The notes: a model not told the origin generated them from the sequence alone. A stretch of 64,000 bases of DNA from Chlorokybus atmophyticus (GCA_009103225.1 RHPI01000560.1:773404-837403), one strand, 5' to 3'. Shown: positions 43,099 to 58,900, numbered from the stretch's first letter. A program made the numbers and translations.

Positions 43099-44386
43099 CT
43101 ATTCTTCTGATGATGCTGCTTGTCCTTCCGCCTCGACGATAGCCGTCACCACGCGCTCCATCTTGTTCACCGCAGCGGACAGCCGCTCCCGCAAGACGGG
43201 GATCTCATTGCTGGCACCTGTGGAAGGGAAGTGGATGTGCGCGTGGATGCGTGTGTAGTTGTGCGTGCGTGCAAGTGTTCCGTGTTTTTGTGTGTACGCA
43301 CAGGGGCGTGCATGCATGGGCAAGTGCGCGTTTGCGCGTGCATGTGTGGGTGTGCGCACACACAAGCATGCATGCATGCACGTGTGTGCGTGCGTGCATG
43401 CGTGTGTGCAATCAGTATCAAGGCTAATGTCTCATTTGACTAGTAATGTTGTTGTGAGCTTTGGCATGCTTACTTGTGTAGCGCTGTGCCAGGCCGGGTG
43501 AGGGGCTCTGAAGGTCAATTGCAACAGCGCTGCTGCTGTCTTGCTGGTAATCCCTTGTTGGTGGTGACTCCACCTCTGCGCAGCAGTAATTAGAACCCTT
43601 TTCTCTGCTTGCAAGTTGTTGTTGTTGCTGTTGTTGTTCTGTACCAGAGTTGTTGTCGAGGTCCATGCGAGCAGCCGTGAGGTGCTCCTGCAGCTTATTT
43701 TTCAGCATCAAAGGTACTGCGGCTCTGTGGTTTGCAACCGTCGCCGACAACCGCTTCACCTGTAAGGGATAACAATCAACACTATCAACCAGGCTGCTTT
43801 GCCACTCGCTGTCTTGTTTTGTTTGTTACCTCTTCCTGGAGCTTTTGGCATTTTGCGTCAGCACCACATGTGGCTATCTTGCTGAGCTTTCGAGTGGTGA
43901 GCTCCTCCTCGTCTGGTTACCAGCAATGCAAGCATAGAGTGTGACGTACTGCATGTGTGTGGGTGGGTGTGTACGTGCGAGCATGCTTACGTGTGCGTGC
44001 ATGAGACTATCTGTGTGTGGGTGTGCATGTGTGCAAGGGCGCGTGCGTGTATGCGTGTGTATGTGTGTGGGTGTCCTTTCAATGGCCGCACCTTGGAGGG
44101 GCTGTGCACTCTCTACCCGATCCTCCACATTTTCCTCCCGGCCATCTCCTCCCTCCTCCCGGGGCTCCTTGCCGTCCACAAGGACATTGCGGCGTATCTT
44201 GGCAAGGACGGCGGCGGCGACCTGCTGCAGGCGTGAGGCCAGCACCTCAGCGGTTGAACCCTTGTGCCTGTGGTAATCACCCTCGCTTGAGCCCTGCGCC
44301 GCCGCCGCCGCCGCCTCGCCCAGAGCCCTCCTAAGCGACTCCTCCAAGCTCCCCAGCTCCTCTGCACTCCCCAACGCTACCTTCAT
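43099..44386 (-). CDS. 260-aa coiled-coil protein, unrecognised
   Basis: Four exons with exact phases: 44386-44092, 43912-43830, 43759-43474, 43217-43099 (783 nt, stop TAG). The protein has an Ala/Glu-rich helical N-terminus (MKVALGSAEELGSLEESLRR), a SRLQQVAAAVLAKIRRNVL helix, a second helical part across exons 2-3 (KCQKLQEE then VKRLSATVANHRAAVP and LKNKLQEHL), a glutamine run, an acidic/serine-rich linker and a final helix VLRERLSAAVNKMERVV. The size and helix-linker-helix layout would suit a kinetochore or centrosome accessory subunit, but I found no diagnostic motif. It is divergent from CCDC77 with about 350 bp between starts. An upstream in-frame ATG at 44515 could extend it; 44386 was chosen because conserved-looking sequence starts there. 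Introns are TG/CA-repeat rich. Confidence 0.65.
43228..43416. repeat. TG/CG-rich microsatellite in an intron
   Basis: Alternating purine-pyrimidine DNA made of TGTGTG, TGCGTG and GCATGCATGCA words, inside the last intron of the 260-aa gene. Similar tracts fill introns of the neighbouring genes (for example 43955-44075, 45465-45640, 46621-46690, 49085-49165, 49765-50050). Confidence 0.85.
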
Positions 44387-44737
44387 CCCCGCCACCTCCA
44401 CCCCTGCCGCCGCCGCGAGAGAGACATGCCGCCAGAAAGGAGGGAGGTGTGCGCATGGGTTTTTCAAAACTTCAAACCCAACATTTTGAAACTCTGATAT
44501 CTGATCATACGACAAGACAGACCCCTTTGCTTGCTGATATCAGCTATGCTCAATCCCCCTGTATCAAACGGCTAGATGCAAGCAGCTGCGGCGGCGGCGA
44601 GGCGAGGTGCGTGTAGGGGTGGGCTGGGGGTGTGTGTGCGGCAGCTCAGGTGTTAGCTTCGTAGTCGTGAAGTGGCTGCGTGTGGTAGTAATGCCCTCGT
44701 AGGATGTGTTCGGCAAGGTGAGGGCAGTCAGTCAGTT
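44387..44737. promoter_or_regulatory. putative bidirectional promoter
   Basis: 351 bp between divergent start codons (260-aa gene on minus, CCDC77 on plus). Contains a GGCGGCGGCGAGGCGAGG stretch near 44590. No TATA box was obvious. Shared control is inferred from layout only. Confidence 0.4.
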
Positions 44738-47618
44738 ATGACGGCTGAAGCGCCGCCTTCCGCCGCCCTGGTGGCGTTCTACCGCGAGAGACTCGGTGAG
44801 AATCTATTTTGTTGCGTGGTGATCTCGGATTGTGCTTTGACATTCTGCGCTGTTCCGGACTCCATTGTGATCACTGTAGTATGCTATTTGCTTACTCTAG
44901 TAGCCAGTTGCACATAAGAAGTGAAGTAGAGTTTCTTGAAATCCAGCAATACCACTTGTCCTGCTAGATCGCTCATTGCCCAGCGAATGTCATCAATGTG
45001 CGTACATGACAACCAGAGTTCAGAGCCATTGTGAAGTTGTGGAACATTATAGAACTGCACAATGATGGAAACGCAATGGGCTTCTCTGGCTCCACTGAAG
45101 TCTTGGATCGGTGTGCAGCTGAACAGGTTGCTTGCCGTCATGTTGCCAGCAATCAGAACTTAAGTCAGTCTCAGAGCATACAGAAGCATTGCCGTCACAG
45201 CGTGATGCATGATGTGCAAGCCTCATTCAGCACAAAATGGTGTGTGTAGTGCACTCGATGCTCATGCACGTCCCTTGTAACAACAACAACAGCAACATTA
45301 ACAGCAGCAATGATACTGCAGCGGCGTTTGATGTGGAGCGCGCGGAGCTGCTCGCGCGCGTGGAGGCGTGCACGACCACGCGCGAGGAGCTCCACCGTGC
45401 AGGCTGGGAGGCACACAAACGCGCAGCCGAACTTGCAGAGCTGCAAAAGGTAACATGCGCGTGCTCACCAGCGTGTGTGTGCGTGTGTGCAAATGCGTAG
45501 CAGTGTATAGGAGTGAGTGTGCACATGCGTGTGCATGTGTGACATTGCGTTCGTGTGCGTGCACACGTGCACAGGCACGTGTGTGTGCGTGTACGCGCAT
45601 GCTCGCTCTATACCTCACACAAAAGCAACTGCGTATGTGTGTGTGAGGTTTAGAATGGGACCGTTGGGTTACCAACGCAGGCATTGAGCGACGCACACAC
45701 CTTCTTGTTTGAAGAGAGGGAACGGCTGCTGTCTCTGCAAGGGGAGAACGATGACCTCAAGCTACAGATCATCGAAAACCGCAGGAAGGTAGGGGCTAAC
45801 TCAACTCTCATAGTAGATGATAGCATTGCTTAGTTACATGGCGAACTTCAGGTAGGCTGCTATAATATAAATAGCAGCTGAGCATGAGCATTCCAATCAC
45901 ATGTCTACACTGACTGATAATGTCGTTATCAGCTGGAGGAGTTTCTACGGCTCAATCAGCCACTGGTCCAGCAGCAGCTGAAGGCAACATACACGCAGAA
46001 GCGTCGCCCCGAGCAGGCTGCTGTGCCTGAAGACAGGTTGGGTGCTTGTGTATGCAGTATCCGCATAACATTCTCAACACATACACCAACAGTTTGTTGG
46101 TTTGAGCAGCTCGGTGAGGGGTCCGTCCATCGACCGCGTCCTGCGCACGGTGTATCTACCCACCAACAACGCGGAGACGCTGCTGCTGCGCATCGAGTCT
46201 CTGCTGGCTCAGCTGCATGATACGGTGAGTTGTATGCATATGGAGCATGTAAGGTTGGTTGCATGTTGACTTGTGTTGTCGTGGGGCTTTGCAGAAGCAG
46301 TTCATGAACGAGCGCGTGGCTGCGATGATGGAGGATAAAAGGATTCGCGAGCAGGAGGAAGAGAGCAGAGCGGCTAGAGACCAAGACATTATCAAGGTAG
46401 TGTATGTGACTGCGTGTGAATACGACTCATGCAAGTGCATTGCAGAGTCTGTTGTTGATTGCTTTCCTTGTACGCTCGCGGATGCTGTTGCGGATGGCAT
46501 TGCAGGAGTTGAGTGACAAGCTCAACAAGCGTGAAGACGTCCTGCAGCAAACAACCAGAGGTGACTGCAACCAGAGTTCCACTCGCGGTGCATAGACTCT
46601 CACCACTGACATACTCAGTAATACGCACACGCGCACACACATACGCGTGCGCGCTCGCGCGCATGCACACATGTACTCACGCACACGCATGTTTGCCCTC
46701 CCTCAGATTATGTTGCGTTGAAGCGAGACGTGGCGCAGGAGCTGCAAGAGCGGACAGAAGCGTGTGAGCGGTTGTGTGCCGAGTGCGACTCCCTGCGCGC
46801 AAGCAACGAGCAACTGCAGATGGAACACAAAGCACTCGAAAGCATACAGGTAGGTGGGTTGCATGCACACATGCATCGGTTGGAATCGAGTCTGATGTTA
46901 GTGTTGTGCTTGTTGTGTTTGTGTCCAGAGCTTGCCGTCAACGTGCAACGAGGCCGTGGAACATATACGCGAGTTGATACAGAAGCGTGTGGCACTGAAA
47001 CAAGGCAACAACGGTGAGAGCAGTGGAGAGCAGATTCAGCTGAGATTGACAGAGCTTGAGAGCGATATCGAGTCGGCCACGCACGCGCTGAAGAAAACTA
47101 TGCACAAAGAGCGCGAGTCGCGGATATGCGCGAGTCGCGAGGAGATACATCACCGCGACGTGCGTATCCGTGACCTCGGGGAGGCGCAGACAGCTGTTAT
47201 ACATCAATATGAGGAGCGGATATCTGCCTTGGAGTCGAAACTGACCAAAGCAAAGGAGGAGAATAGAACCTTAGCTTATCGCCGCGCGCTGGATATCGAG
47301 GGCTTTGTCGCTGAAACCACTGCGTTGAGAAAGAGCCTCGCTGTTGTTGATAGAAAACTCCTGCAGATGAGGCTGTTGGATCGGCTCGGCCCCGAGGATG
47401 ATCGCCTCGAGGAGATGTTGGCTTATCTGGAGAAGCGGGTCCCGTCTGGTGATGGAAGTGATGTCGTCACGAAGAGGGTGAGGATGAAGCCGGGACCTGT
47501 GCTCACACATGTTCAGAGAAAGAAGCTGGATGCCGGGCTGGATGCGGATGTCACAGCCATCAGGACGCAGCTGAAACGGATCGCTGACAAGCTCAACGCC
47601 ACCACACTCGCTGCTTGA
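44738..47618 (+). CDS. CCDC77: CCDC77-like centriole/cilium coiled-coil protein
   Basis: Nine exons with all phases closing: 44738-44795, 45322-45449, 45681-45788, 45933-46036, 46110-46224, 46295-46396, 46506-46560, 46707-46849, 46929-47618 (1503 nt, 500 aa, stop TGA). Human CCDC77 is 488 aa. Similarity is clear in the N-terminal half: LVAFYRERL, then AELQKALSDAHTFLFEERER followed by GENDDLK (human has AELQKALSD...LFQERE...ENDRL). A later RRALDIEGF...LRKSL matches human RRILEVEGF...LRQKL. The protein is almost wholly helical coiled coil and is known at centrosomes/basal bodies in animals; molecular role is poorly defined. Presence implies centrioles or flagella at some life stage. Introns are 70-526 nt and several contain TG/CG microsatellites. 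Comparison is from memory. Confidence 0.82.
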
Positions 47619-48117
47619 TTGATGTTGAACGTGTTCATTGTTACCTGTGTGTATGCAGGATGTGTATGATATATGTGTGTATTCTTGTGGGAGTGGTTCT
47701 GGGTACAAAAATCACATACAAAGTTGTGTGCTAATATGCCAGCAAAGTAGAACATGCAGGGCTCAGTTGAGCGCGCACAACACGTGCTGGAGTAAACCAT
47801 CCATGCCGCGCTACCTCCTGGCGCTGAGGTTGATGTTCGCATATGCACGAACAGTGAATGTGTTTATATTCTCGTCATGTCGGGGCAGTCAATACGCTCA
47901 CGCAAGCAATGCATGTGTTGTCCAACGTTCAACGAAAGCGGTGTCGCTGTGTATGTTCCCGACAACGTTGGTGTGTGGTGCAGCTGGTGGATTGTCCCCA
48001 TTCTGTGCATCGCATAGCGGCACAAGCGCCATGTCAAGCAAGCGACACGCAGCGAAAGAGCGCAGTGCAGTGGCCGTGCTGTGTGCCCCTATGTGCGCTT
48101 ATCTCAACAACAATACC

Positions 48118-48151
<34 letters not shown>

Positions 48152-48400
48152 TCATCATCGTTCACAACATCGTTGAACGCATTTACATCACGCGGAATCA
48201 TCATCAGCATCAGACGACTGACACTGCCACTGACTGCAGTCCAACGCCCCGTGTCATCACATCGTGGCTGAAAAGTTTGCCTTGCGCATCAACCTAGCAG
48301 GGCGGCGGCGATTAGACGACGGCGACGGCGGCGGCGGGAGTAGGATGTGACAACATATAGATCAAGCACGGGGACAAGCATGCAACAACCGCGCTAGCCA
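47619..48400. other. intergenic; short microsatellite
   Basis: Lies between CCDC77 and the DHHC gene. Includes a CCA/ATC triplet tract (48115-48160) and CGG-rich DNA near 48300-48340, just upstream of the next start codon. No gene seen. Confidence 0.6.
48115..48160. repeat. (ACC)n-(ATC)n trinucleotide microsatellite
   Basis: About six ACC units passing directly into nine or so ATC units. Confidence 0.95.
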
Positions 48401-50652
48401 ATGGTGCCGCAAGTGAGGATGGCGGCGGATGGCAACCATGCCCACGACCACGACGACAACAGCGACCCCAGGTCGCCGCTCGCAGCGGCGCCTCAAAGCA
48501 GCAGCAGCGGCAGCTACCACCTCCACGCCCAGCAACGAGGCCAGGCCGCCGCCGTGTTCCCTGCCAGCGGCGTCGGCGTCGGCGGGGAGAAGTGGGGAGA
48601 CTCTGCCGCTGGCCCCGTCACCATCGCCATACTCGTCGTCGTCCTGGCAGGACTGGGACTAGGCATCATGTAAAAAGACGGTCGTGCTTTTCTGTCGGTT
48701 GTTGTTGTTATTGTTGTGACGCACGCTGTCGCGAGTCTGCACACGTGCACCAAGTGTCTTGCGTGAGTATGCAGACAGTGCATGCGATCGAGTGACTGCA
48801 TGAGTGAGTAAAACCAGAGTGAGCGAGATCGAGTATGTACACATCTGTCATCACAGAATCAACAATCACGCGCGCGTGTGTGTTTGTGGCGTCTGCGAGT
48901 GTTGATTCTGTGATACTGATGCATGATACATGCAGCGTGCCTGGCCTGGACGAGCGCGAGCCGCTTCGTTTGGCATTGTACATTGCCGTCCCATTGTTGA
49001 GCGCGCTGTCCCTGCTGCTTCTCCTCGCCGTGCATCAGACTGACCCCGGCGTCATTCCCCCTCTCCCCTTCCAAGGTGAGGGAGAAATCAGATTCACGCG
49101 CACGCACATGCACGCACGCACCCACCCACCCGTCCACGCATGCACAGACACATTGTCACACGCGCAGATCCCGTGGTGCTGGCGGCCGAGCGCGCGCTGC
49201 AGCAGGACGCTGCCATGCGTGGCGGCGCGGACGATGATCACGACATGGTTGATGGCGTCGGTAACGGTGACGGTGTTGATGTGGAGAGTGGGTTGGCGGC
49301 GGGAGCCGACTCAGCATCAAAGGCGAGGCTGTTCGACACGACGGGAGGGAGCCTTTCGCGGGATTCGAAAGGGCAGTGGCGACGCATGCATAGGGTACAA
49401 CACTTTTTTCCATTGTTGTTGTTGCTGCTGTTGTGGCGTCAAGAGGTTCAACAAGTTGCAGTGTTGGACCAGGAGGAGGGTGACAGCACTGTGTGTTGGG
49501 AGAAGTTCTGCTCCACGTGCAACATATGGCGGCCGCCCAGGGCGTCGCACTGCAGCGTGTGCGGCTACTGCATGCAGGTCAGAGACTCGCACACACTTGT
49601 CTCTCGTCAAGGCCTTTGCTGGGATGAGTAATACAATGCAAGTGTTTATGGCAGAGATTCGATCATCACTGCGGCGTGCTTGGCACGTGCATCGCCAAGT
49701 ACAACCATCGATTCTTCGTGCTTTTCTTGTTCTCGGTAGCCGCGGTGAGTATATATTGCGGCGGGGAGCGTGTGCGCGTGAGTGTGCGTGTGGATGCATG
49801 CGTTCCCAGGTGCGTTGTGTGTGCACATGGGAACACACATGCGTCTAGAGGCACGTATGTGCGTGCGCGGTCACATATGCGCGTCCGCGCGTGTCAACGG
49901 TCGTGGCGAGCTTTCTCCCGCACAGCTGCGTGTGTGCGTGCATGCGTGCCTATGTGGTCACACGCAAAGCCAATGCGCACACACGTACGTGTGTGTGGTT
50001 GCTTGTGCGTGGGCGTGTGAACCTGCACGCAATCACGTATGTGTACGCGTACGTGCCTTGTCGTCCCTTCTCCCTGGCTAATGTACATGTTGGTGCGGCT
50101 TGACAACTTGTTACCACAGGCAGCTTCGCTCCTGCTGGTTGCTGCGGCCGTTCGGTTGCACGACAAAGGTTGGCCCAGGTGCGCAACAGTTGCTTAGCGT
50201 GTATAACAAGTCACAGGCCTGGTGAACACTCTACATCTAGTTACACGTGCATACGTTGCATCACGTGCAGTGGGGATGTTTGGCACGACTGGAAGACGTA
50301 CTTTGAGTTCATCCTGTCCTTTGTGTACGGCTACTGCGCGCTCGTCGGCTGCTTCGGCTTCATGCACTGCTTCCTACTGCTGTCCGGTAAGCCACCGATA
50401 CCACGTTAGCATACTCAATAACTTGCACGCGTGCGCGCGAGTGGATGTGTGAGTATCAATCCCATGTTACATGTATGTTTTGCAGACACCACCACCAAAG
50501 AGGCCGCTGAGTCCGGTTCCATGCTGCCGCCGCGGCCTCCTTCGTGCGGTCGTCTGTTGTCTTCTTGGCGGGAGGTTTGTTGTGGGCGCGTCACGTGGAA
50601 ACACCGTATCAAGGACTGGCAGATGCAGCAGCCATACGCACTGGACGTGTAG
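48401..50652 (+). CDS. DHHC palmitoyltransferase
   Basis: Transfers palmitate to cysteines of membrane proteins. Eight exons, phases all consistent: 48401-48669, 48936-49075, 49168-49394, 49446-49577, 49655-49744, 50120-50178, 50271-50386, 50486-50652 (1200 nt, 399 aa). Membrane segments: about 70-89 and 102-124, followed by the typical DPG motif (TDPGVIPP). A cytosolic loop holds the Cys-rich domain (KFCSTCNIWRPPRASHCSVC, about 224-245) and the active-site DHHC at residues 259-262 (RFDHHCGVLGTCIAKYNHRFF). Two more membrane segments follow (about 275-300 and 318-342), then the TTxE-like TTTKE (346-350). DHHCGVLGTC replaces the common DHHCPWVGNC, a variation also found in some plant and algal family members. 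ATG 48419 is an alternative start. Stop is TAG. Confidence 0.9.
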
Positions 50653-51505
50653 TGTAAATGGCTGTGCAACAACATGTCGTTGTTTCAGTTTCATGTTGTT
50701 GTCAGTTTTGGCTTTGCTGCTCGTGGCCGCAACACAAGTTTGGAGTCCTTTTGCAGCAACACGCACGCACGCTCGCACTGATGTTTGCGTAATGCTGTGT
50801 TCAGAGACAGCATGAGAGAGAACACAGTGTCAGCAGAGCCACCGCATTACAATTGCAATTGCTTGTGCTGGTTGCTGATGTTGCTGTATTGTCGCCTCTG
50901 CAGCCTGCGCAAATGTAACAGACGTAACAGTAACAGCAGCCAACACTTGTACGCAACGACTGTCCATCGATTGCCGGTGTGCAGCGTATTTTTGGGCGTG
51001 TGCGCATCAACTCGTTATGATTGTTGTACGCCACCGGAGCACAAGTTGCTGTGTACGCGAGACCTGCACAGGTCTGATGCTAGGTTTGTCATGTTGCCTG
51101 TCTATTGGCATACACCACGTGCTTGATTACGTACACTGCACAGCATTGCATATTTTCTACACTATGCGGGCACAGTGTTTCCCTGATAAAATAGAACTAT
51201 TGCATGATATGCTGGTTGCGTGTGGCAAGTACGCTGATCATTACTCCTATGGCAACTTCGTGTCTCTGACTATTGTGTATATATATGTATAGGCTTTCCA
51301 GTGTATGTATTAATGTAAATGTATTAGTACAGCTCTTCACCACTTGTTCCAGGATTGTGCAGGTTTTTCTACTTTGTCCAGTTGCCCAAGTGTCCAATAC
51401 CATACGTTTGGCAGACGCGTGTATAAATTACCCAATGTAGGCATCAAGGCTGGAGGCAATAATGCATGCGCTCATGTAAAGGCCATTCTTGAAGCTGCTG
51501 ATACA
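50653..51505. other. no recognisable gene
   Basis: 3' flank of the DHHC gene. A frame at 51344-51505 (YKLPNVGIKAGGNNACAHVK) runs into the poly-G tract and may be a scrap of an element gene; no family assigned. Confidence 0.4.
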
Positions 51506-54467
<2,962 letters not shown>

Positions 54468-55317
54468 ATGAGTGGTGAGCAGCATGAAGAAGCCAAGCAT
54501 CTGCCCATGCAGAGCGAGAGCGACAGAAGGCACAGCGACCTGACACTGATTGTTAAGGGGGAGAGGTTCTATGTCACCAAGTGGATGATGGCCAAGTACA
54601 GCGCTGTGTTTGGCGACATGCTAGCGTCGTCCTCTCTGTCAAATGCGGTGAGCAGCTTGCTGCGATCAAGTGCTTCTCAGATAGTGAGCAAGGGGGAGAT
54701 CCTACGTAATCAACTTGGAGTTCTCCTACATGCTTGGGCTTTGAGTGCTGAACAAGTTGAACAGGAGCTAGAACTTGACGATGCACCCGAGCATGTAGGA
54801 GGACTTCTCAACCACCTTTCTCCGGACAAGGACCTTCCTGTTATCAAGCAGGTAACCATGTGACAGGGGCATTGCATGAGTATAAGGACATGCAGCATAT
54901 GCTTCTAGTGAACACTTTTCACTTCAGTCCAATGCACGCAAGTTTGTTACCGCTGCCTGATTGTTTTGTCGTAATGTTTTGATGTCGTAATGTTTGCTGC
55001 AGGACAACTTGGAGCCTTTGCTGGCTCTCGCAGACAAGTATCAATCTAAGATCATCTTCGACCGATGTGAACCGTATCTGTTGGGTCATCTGTCCATTGA
55101 TACTGCGCTCCTCGCTCAGAGATATGGCCTGGAGAAACTGACAGCAGCCTGTGTTGAGCACCTTACTCGCCATGACAGCACAATGCGCGAGCTTATGGAT
55201 CCGAAGCTGCAGAAGTTATGCTGTGAAACGCTTTACGCGGTGTACACAGGCGCACTGAAAGCAAAAAAAGCCTACATGTGGAAGCAATACGGCTATAATC
55301 ACTGCTTTGCGGAGTGA
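54468..55317 (+). CDS. small BTB/POZ-domain protein
   Basis: Three exons: 54468-54647, 54765-54851, 55003-55317 (582 nt, 193 aa, stop TGA), all phase 0. The BTB fold is seen in order: HSDLTLIVKGERFYVTKWMM, AKYSAVFGDML, the ELELDDAP...LLNHL strand and helix, then NLEPLLALADKYQ and CEPYLLGHL. BTB domains dimerise and often link substrates to CUL3 ubiquitin ligases. No MATH, Kelch or other partner domain is present, so it is a BTB-only protein of the kind common in green algae and plants. The start at 54468 (CCAACATGAG) was preferred; an in-frame ATG at 54348 would add 40 residues. The first intron (117 nt) is a multiple of three and stop-free. Confidence 0.82.
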
Positions 55318-55668
55318 CACCATGCACTAAAAGTGTACTGGACGCCTGTTGTCCTGTTCGTCACTAATCGCACTACTACTCACAACTGTATATAGGTGCA
55401 CTGTTTACAGTGACTTGGCCCGTGTACATATTGCATACTGAGCGGCACACATGAATCAAGTTTAGCTGCTGTAGCAGTAAGGCATTGGTGTTTGGTGTCG
55501 CTGATTACAAAGGCATTGCGCCGCACATTTGGCAAATAGCAGTTGCGATGCCAGGTGTGTGGTGCTTGAACGCAATAACCATTGCTTGTGTGCTGTACTA
55601 CTTGAGCTTTGGATAATGTTTCCACCTTCAAGTGAGCCGCACAGACTGTACCGACAAACAGACATGCA
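55318..55668. other. no recognisable gene
   Basis: 3' flank of the BTB gene; nothing seen. Confidence 0.5.
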
Positions 55669-55995
55669 GGCCAGGCAAGGACGCGCAGCAATGTGTAATA
55701 TGTCAAGGTTGATCGCCGTGCATGTCTGACCACTGCAACTGATTTGCAACCCTATCAGAAGGCGCAACACAACTCCACTGTACCTTTGCATTATGTTGGG
55801 CGCTATTATAACTCAACTGGCGGCACTGGTGTCTGCAAACATGCCAGACTTCAGGTCAGTGTCGCAACATGACTGCCGGTCCTGCAAAGAGGAGAAGAAG
55901 AAGCTAAGCAAGCGCACGTTCATGTAGCGCAAGTTCATGCGTGTATGATATTTGCAGGTCGTAAGCCAATGACTGCCAGGGCAAAGTCACAGAAA
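55669..55995. repeat. interspersed repeat, copy B
   Basis: Same family and orientation as 42226-42545 but diverged by many substitutions and small indels. Ends near CCAATGACTGCCAGGGCAAA in both copies. Confidence 0.6.
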
Positions 55996-58900
55996 CGCCT
56001 GATCACGCACGCATGAACTGAGCTGTACTGCTCAATACAATGGAATTGCTCACCACAAAGTCACAAATCGACGTTGCAACAGTTGGCATGCAGACTGCCA
56101 GTGTGTGCTCCAAGTGCTGCGCGCTTGGGTGGCGGAGTCCCAGGCCAGGCGTTGCCAGAAGGCGCAGAGGTGGCCAATTGAGACACTGAATAGGCCTAGT
56201 ACTTGCCTCCAGCTCGGCGAAATGTCGCCCGCCACGCCCAACACGGCTGCCACCAGCAAGTAGGAACGTCAACACCGCCCCGCTATCGCTGCCGCTCCAC
56301 ACAGCTCCGCCTGAGCCTTGGCCACCGATGACGCCGACACGGCCGGCAACATGGAAGCAGCTGGGCTCCGTGCTGTCCGGGGGCCAGCTTGAGGACCATG
56401 CTTAACGGAATGACAAACCTACCGCAGGGGGGGGGGGAGAGGAGAAGACGGACTGCTGCTCCAGAGCAGGGAAGTTCCGGATGGAGAGGATGAGCAGACC
56501 AACCTGCTCAAGAGTATGCATGAACCGTTCGTTGTACACGGATACGAGTACTTCTAGTAATTGTATCAATGTGCATTCAAGCACATGCTACTATGTTATT
56601 TTTGATCATATAATATGAAACTCACACGGGTCGCCCTCATAAGTGATGGTGTTGACAACGTTAAAGACTCGACAAACAATCTGCAATGTGACGTACGCAC
56701 GGTGCATGTTAATGTCATCTCAACTACTCTGCTTACACGCAATTGCACGATGTTAAGCTTGTCCTTAACTTACACCGTTTTTATATGTATACTTGAAGAG
56801 ATGATTGTGGGCGCAGCAGCGTTTATCAGTTATCAATGATGGTACCGACAAAAGGTAACTACATACCTATTTATATGAGCTTACAGGCGCATGTATATCA
56901 TGCATTTGAGGTTATTATAGATTGTTGTACGTGAATTGTAACTCGCCTCGCATCGGTTGAAAGGCAGCTGAAACCCTCTCAGAATCGGTACAAGATGGTA
57001 GAGAGCCATATTGTTATTGTTCATGCCTTATTTTTTCCCTATAAAAATACTACACGTTTACACGTGCGTTTTAAGCGCTCGTGCCGTTTATATACTACCA
57101 TACCTAACCCTAACTAATATCACCGTCATCACCATTAAGAGGTGCTCATAAGCATGCATTCGCGAGGGCGCGTGTAACGATACCACTCACTTACCTGCTA
57201 GTGAGCCTCACCAACTTGCGCACAAGCACAAAGGACTTATGCACAATACACCCTGGTGCAGCACCTCGTGGAGGGAACACACAGCACCAGAGTCGGGTAG
57301 GAGAGGATGACCGCTAGCCCTCCAACAGATCCCACACACACAAGTGCAGCCACACACACACGCCGTAAGGGATGAGGGGGAGAGCCCCTTCAACAGCTAC
57401 AACCAGGCACCCCACACACAAGTGGCCCTTAAGTGGTGAACACACTCTGATCCCTACTCAAGGTAGCAACGGAGCTTTTATACCATTTGCCGCTCTCCCG
57501 ACCCGGCACACAGCATTTCCAAGGTCCAAGGCCTTGTCACTGTGTGCTGACCTGCCAGCACATGCTGATTGTGTCCACATAGGATCTGTCCCATCACAAG
57601 ACATCAACCTCGGGATTATCAAACCTCAATATCATGATTGTCAAACAGATCATACTGGCAAATTGCATGGCTGATCTGCGATTTGCCACTTGCAGCACGT
57701 GTGCTGCCCCAGTGTCACTGCACTGGCACTCCACAAGTCATGCAGAGCATATGGCACCGAACAGCCCTGTGCGTGCTGATATACAGTGCCTTGTGCAGCT
57801 ACATAGCCCTAGCTACTAAGTAGACAAGGACTGACCACATAAGCACACATGCCAAGTGCTACACACCATGGCATGCGATATCCTCACTTGGTCCCTCTTA
57901 CTTACCACATAAGTAAAGAACTGAGAGTGACTTTCGCCAGCCCTTTGGGCGTGACAGCGCGTATGGAGTGTACATCGCTATCACCTTTGTAATAAGTATG
58001 CAACAAGTTTTGCAACGTTGACAAAACCGCAAAGACGCTGAATGTTTTTTCATGTGTAGCACCAGGTGGCTTGAATTACCCTAAAACTGCATGTTAACCA
58101 ACATGCATGGCTTAAATATATTTGTTAGCATGCCACGTAGTCACTATCATGCCATGCGGTAACCCTGCGACGGTACTCGTATACTCGTTACTAGTATCAC
58201 ACAGCTCATGATGAAATCAAACAAACGGATGCAAAGACATCAATAAGATTTGTGCAAAATCGTGACCATTACTGCAGCCTCAATGCGATGTAAGAATTCA
58301 TACTTAAGATATTGTTGTTATTGCACAATCGCACGTTATAGATGTGAAATATTAGATGAAAATGCTGTATGTTCATTATTTGCACATGCCAATTGTAATT
58401 GCTCCGCTAATTCTCGATGCCATACATCATGCATGCACATGCATCAAACTTGTGTTTGCTTGACAATTATGCTGCGTGTGCCCAACCCAGCATAATTGTT
58501 CGAACCAAGCTGTAGCTAACCCAACTTGGCTTGCGTACCGGTAGTGCAAGTCCATGCAACGATGAAATTGCGCATCACTAATTTGTAGTCGGACATGCGG
58601 CGGGATAAGAGCCGGGCCATTGATTTGCAATTCACAATTTTTTAAGTTCAGCCTGACCGGTTCAGGGTCACGTCTCTGCTCTCTCGTTCGCGGGAAAGCG
58701 CGGAGCTGCGCGGTGTCCTATTCGCTGCTCTGGTGTGCTCCTGAGTGGCCGTAGATTCGCGGTGTTTCGATCGTACGACGCTGATTGGTTCTGCCCGCGA
58801 CTGATTGCAGATATGGGTTGTTGGGTCTAAGCCTCCCGCCGCGCGACGCGTGGCACCCGAGTGCCATGCGAGCAACCCGTCCCGTGCGCGGAGCGGTGAG

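Noticed and set aside
43228-43416. CRISPR-like or satellite array
   Set aside because: Simple TG/CG microsatellite without spacer-repeat structure, inside an intron.
57102-57116. Second telomeric insertion (CCTAACCCTAACTAA)
   Set aside because: Barely two units; could be chance.
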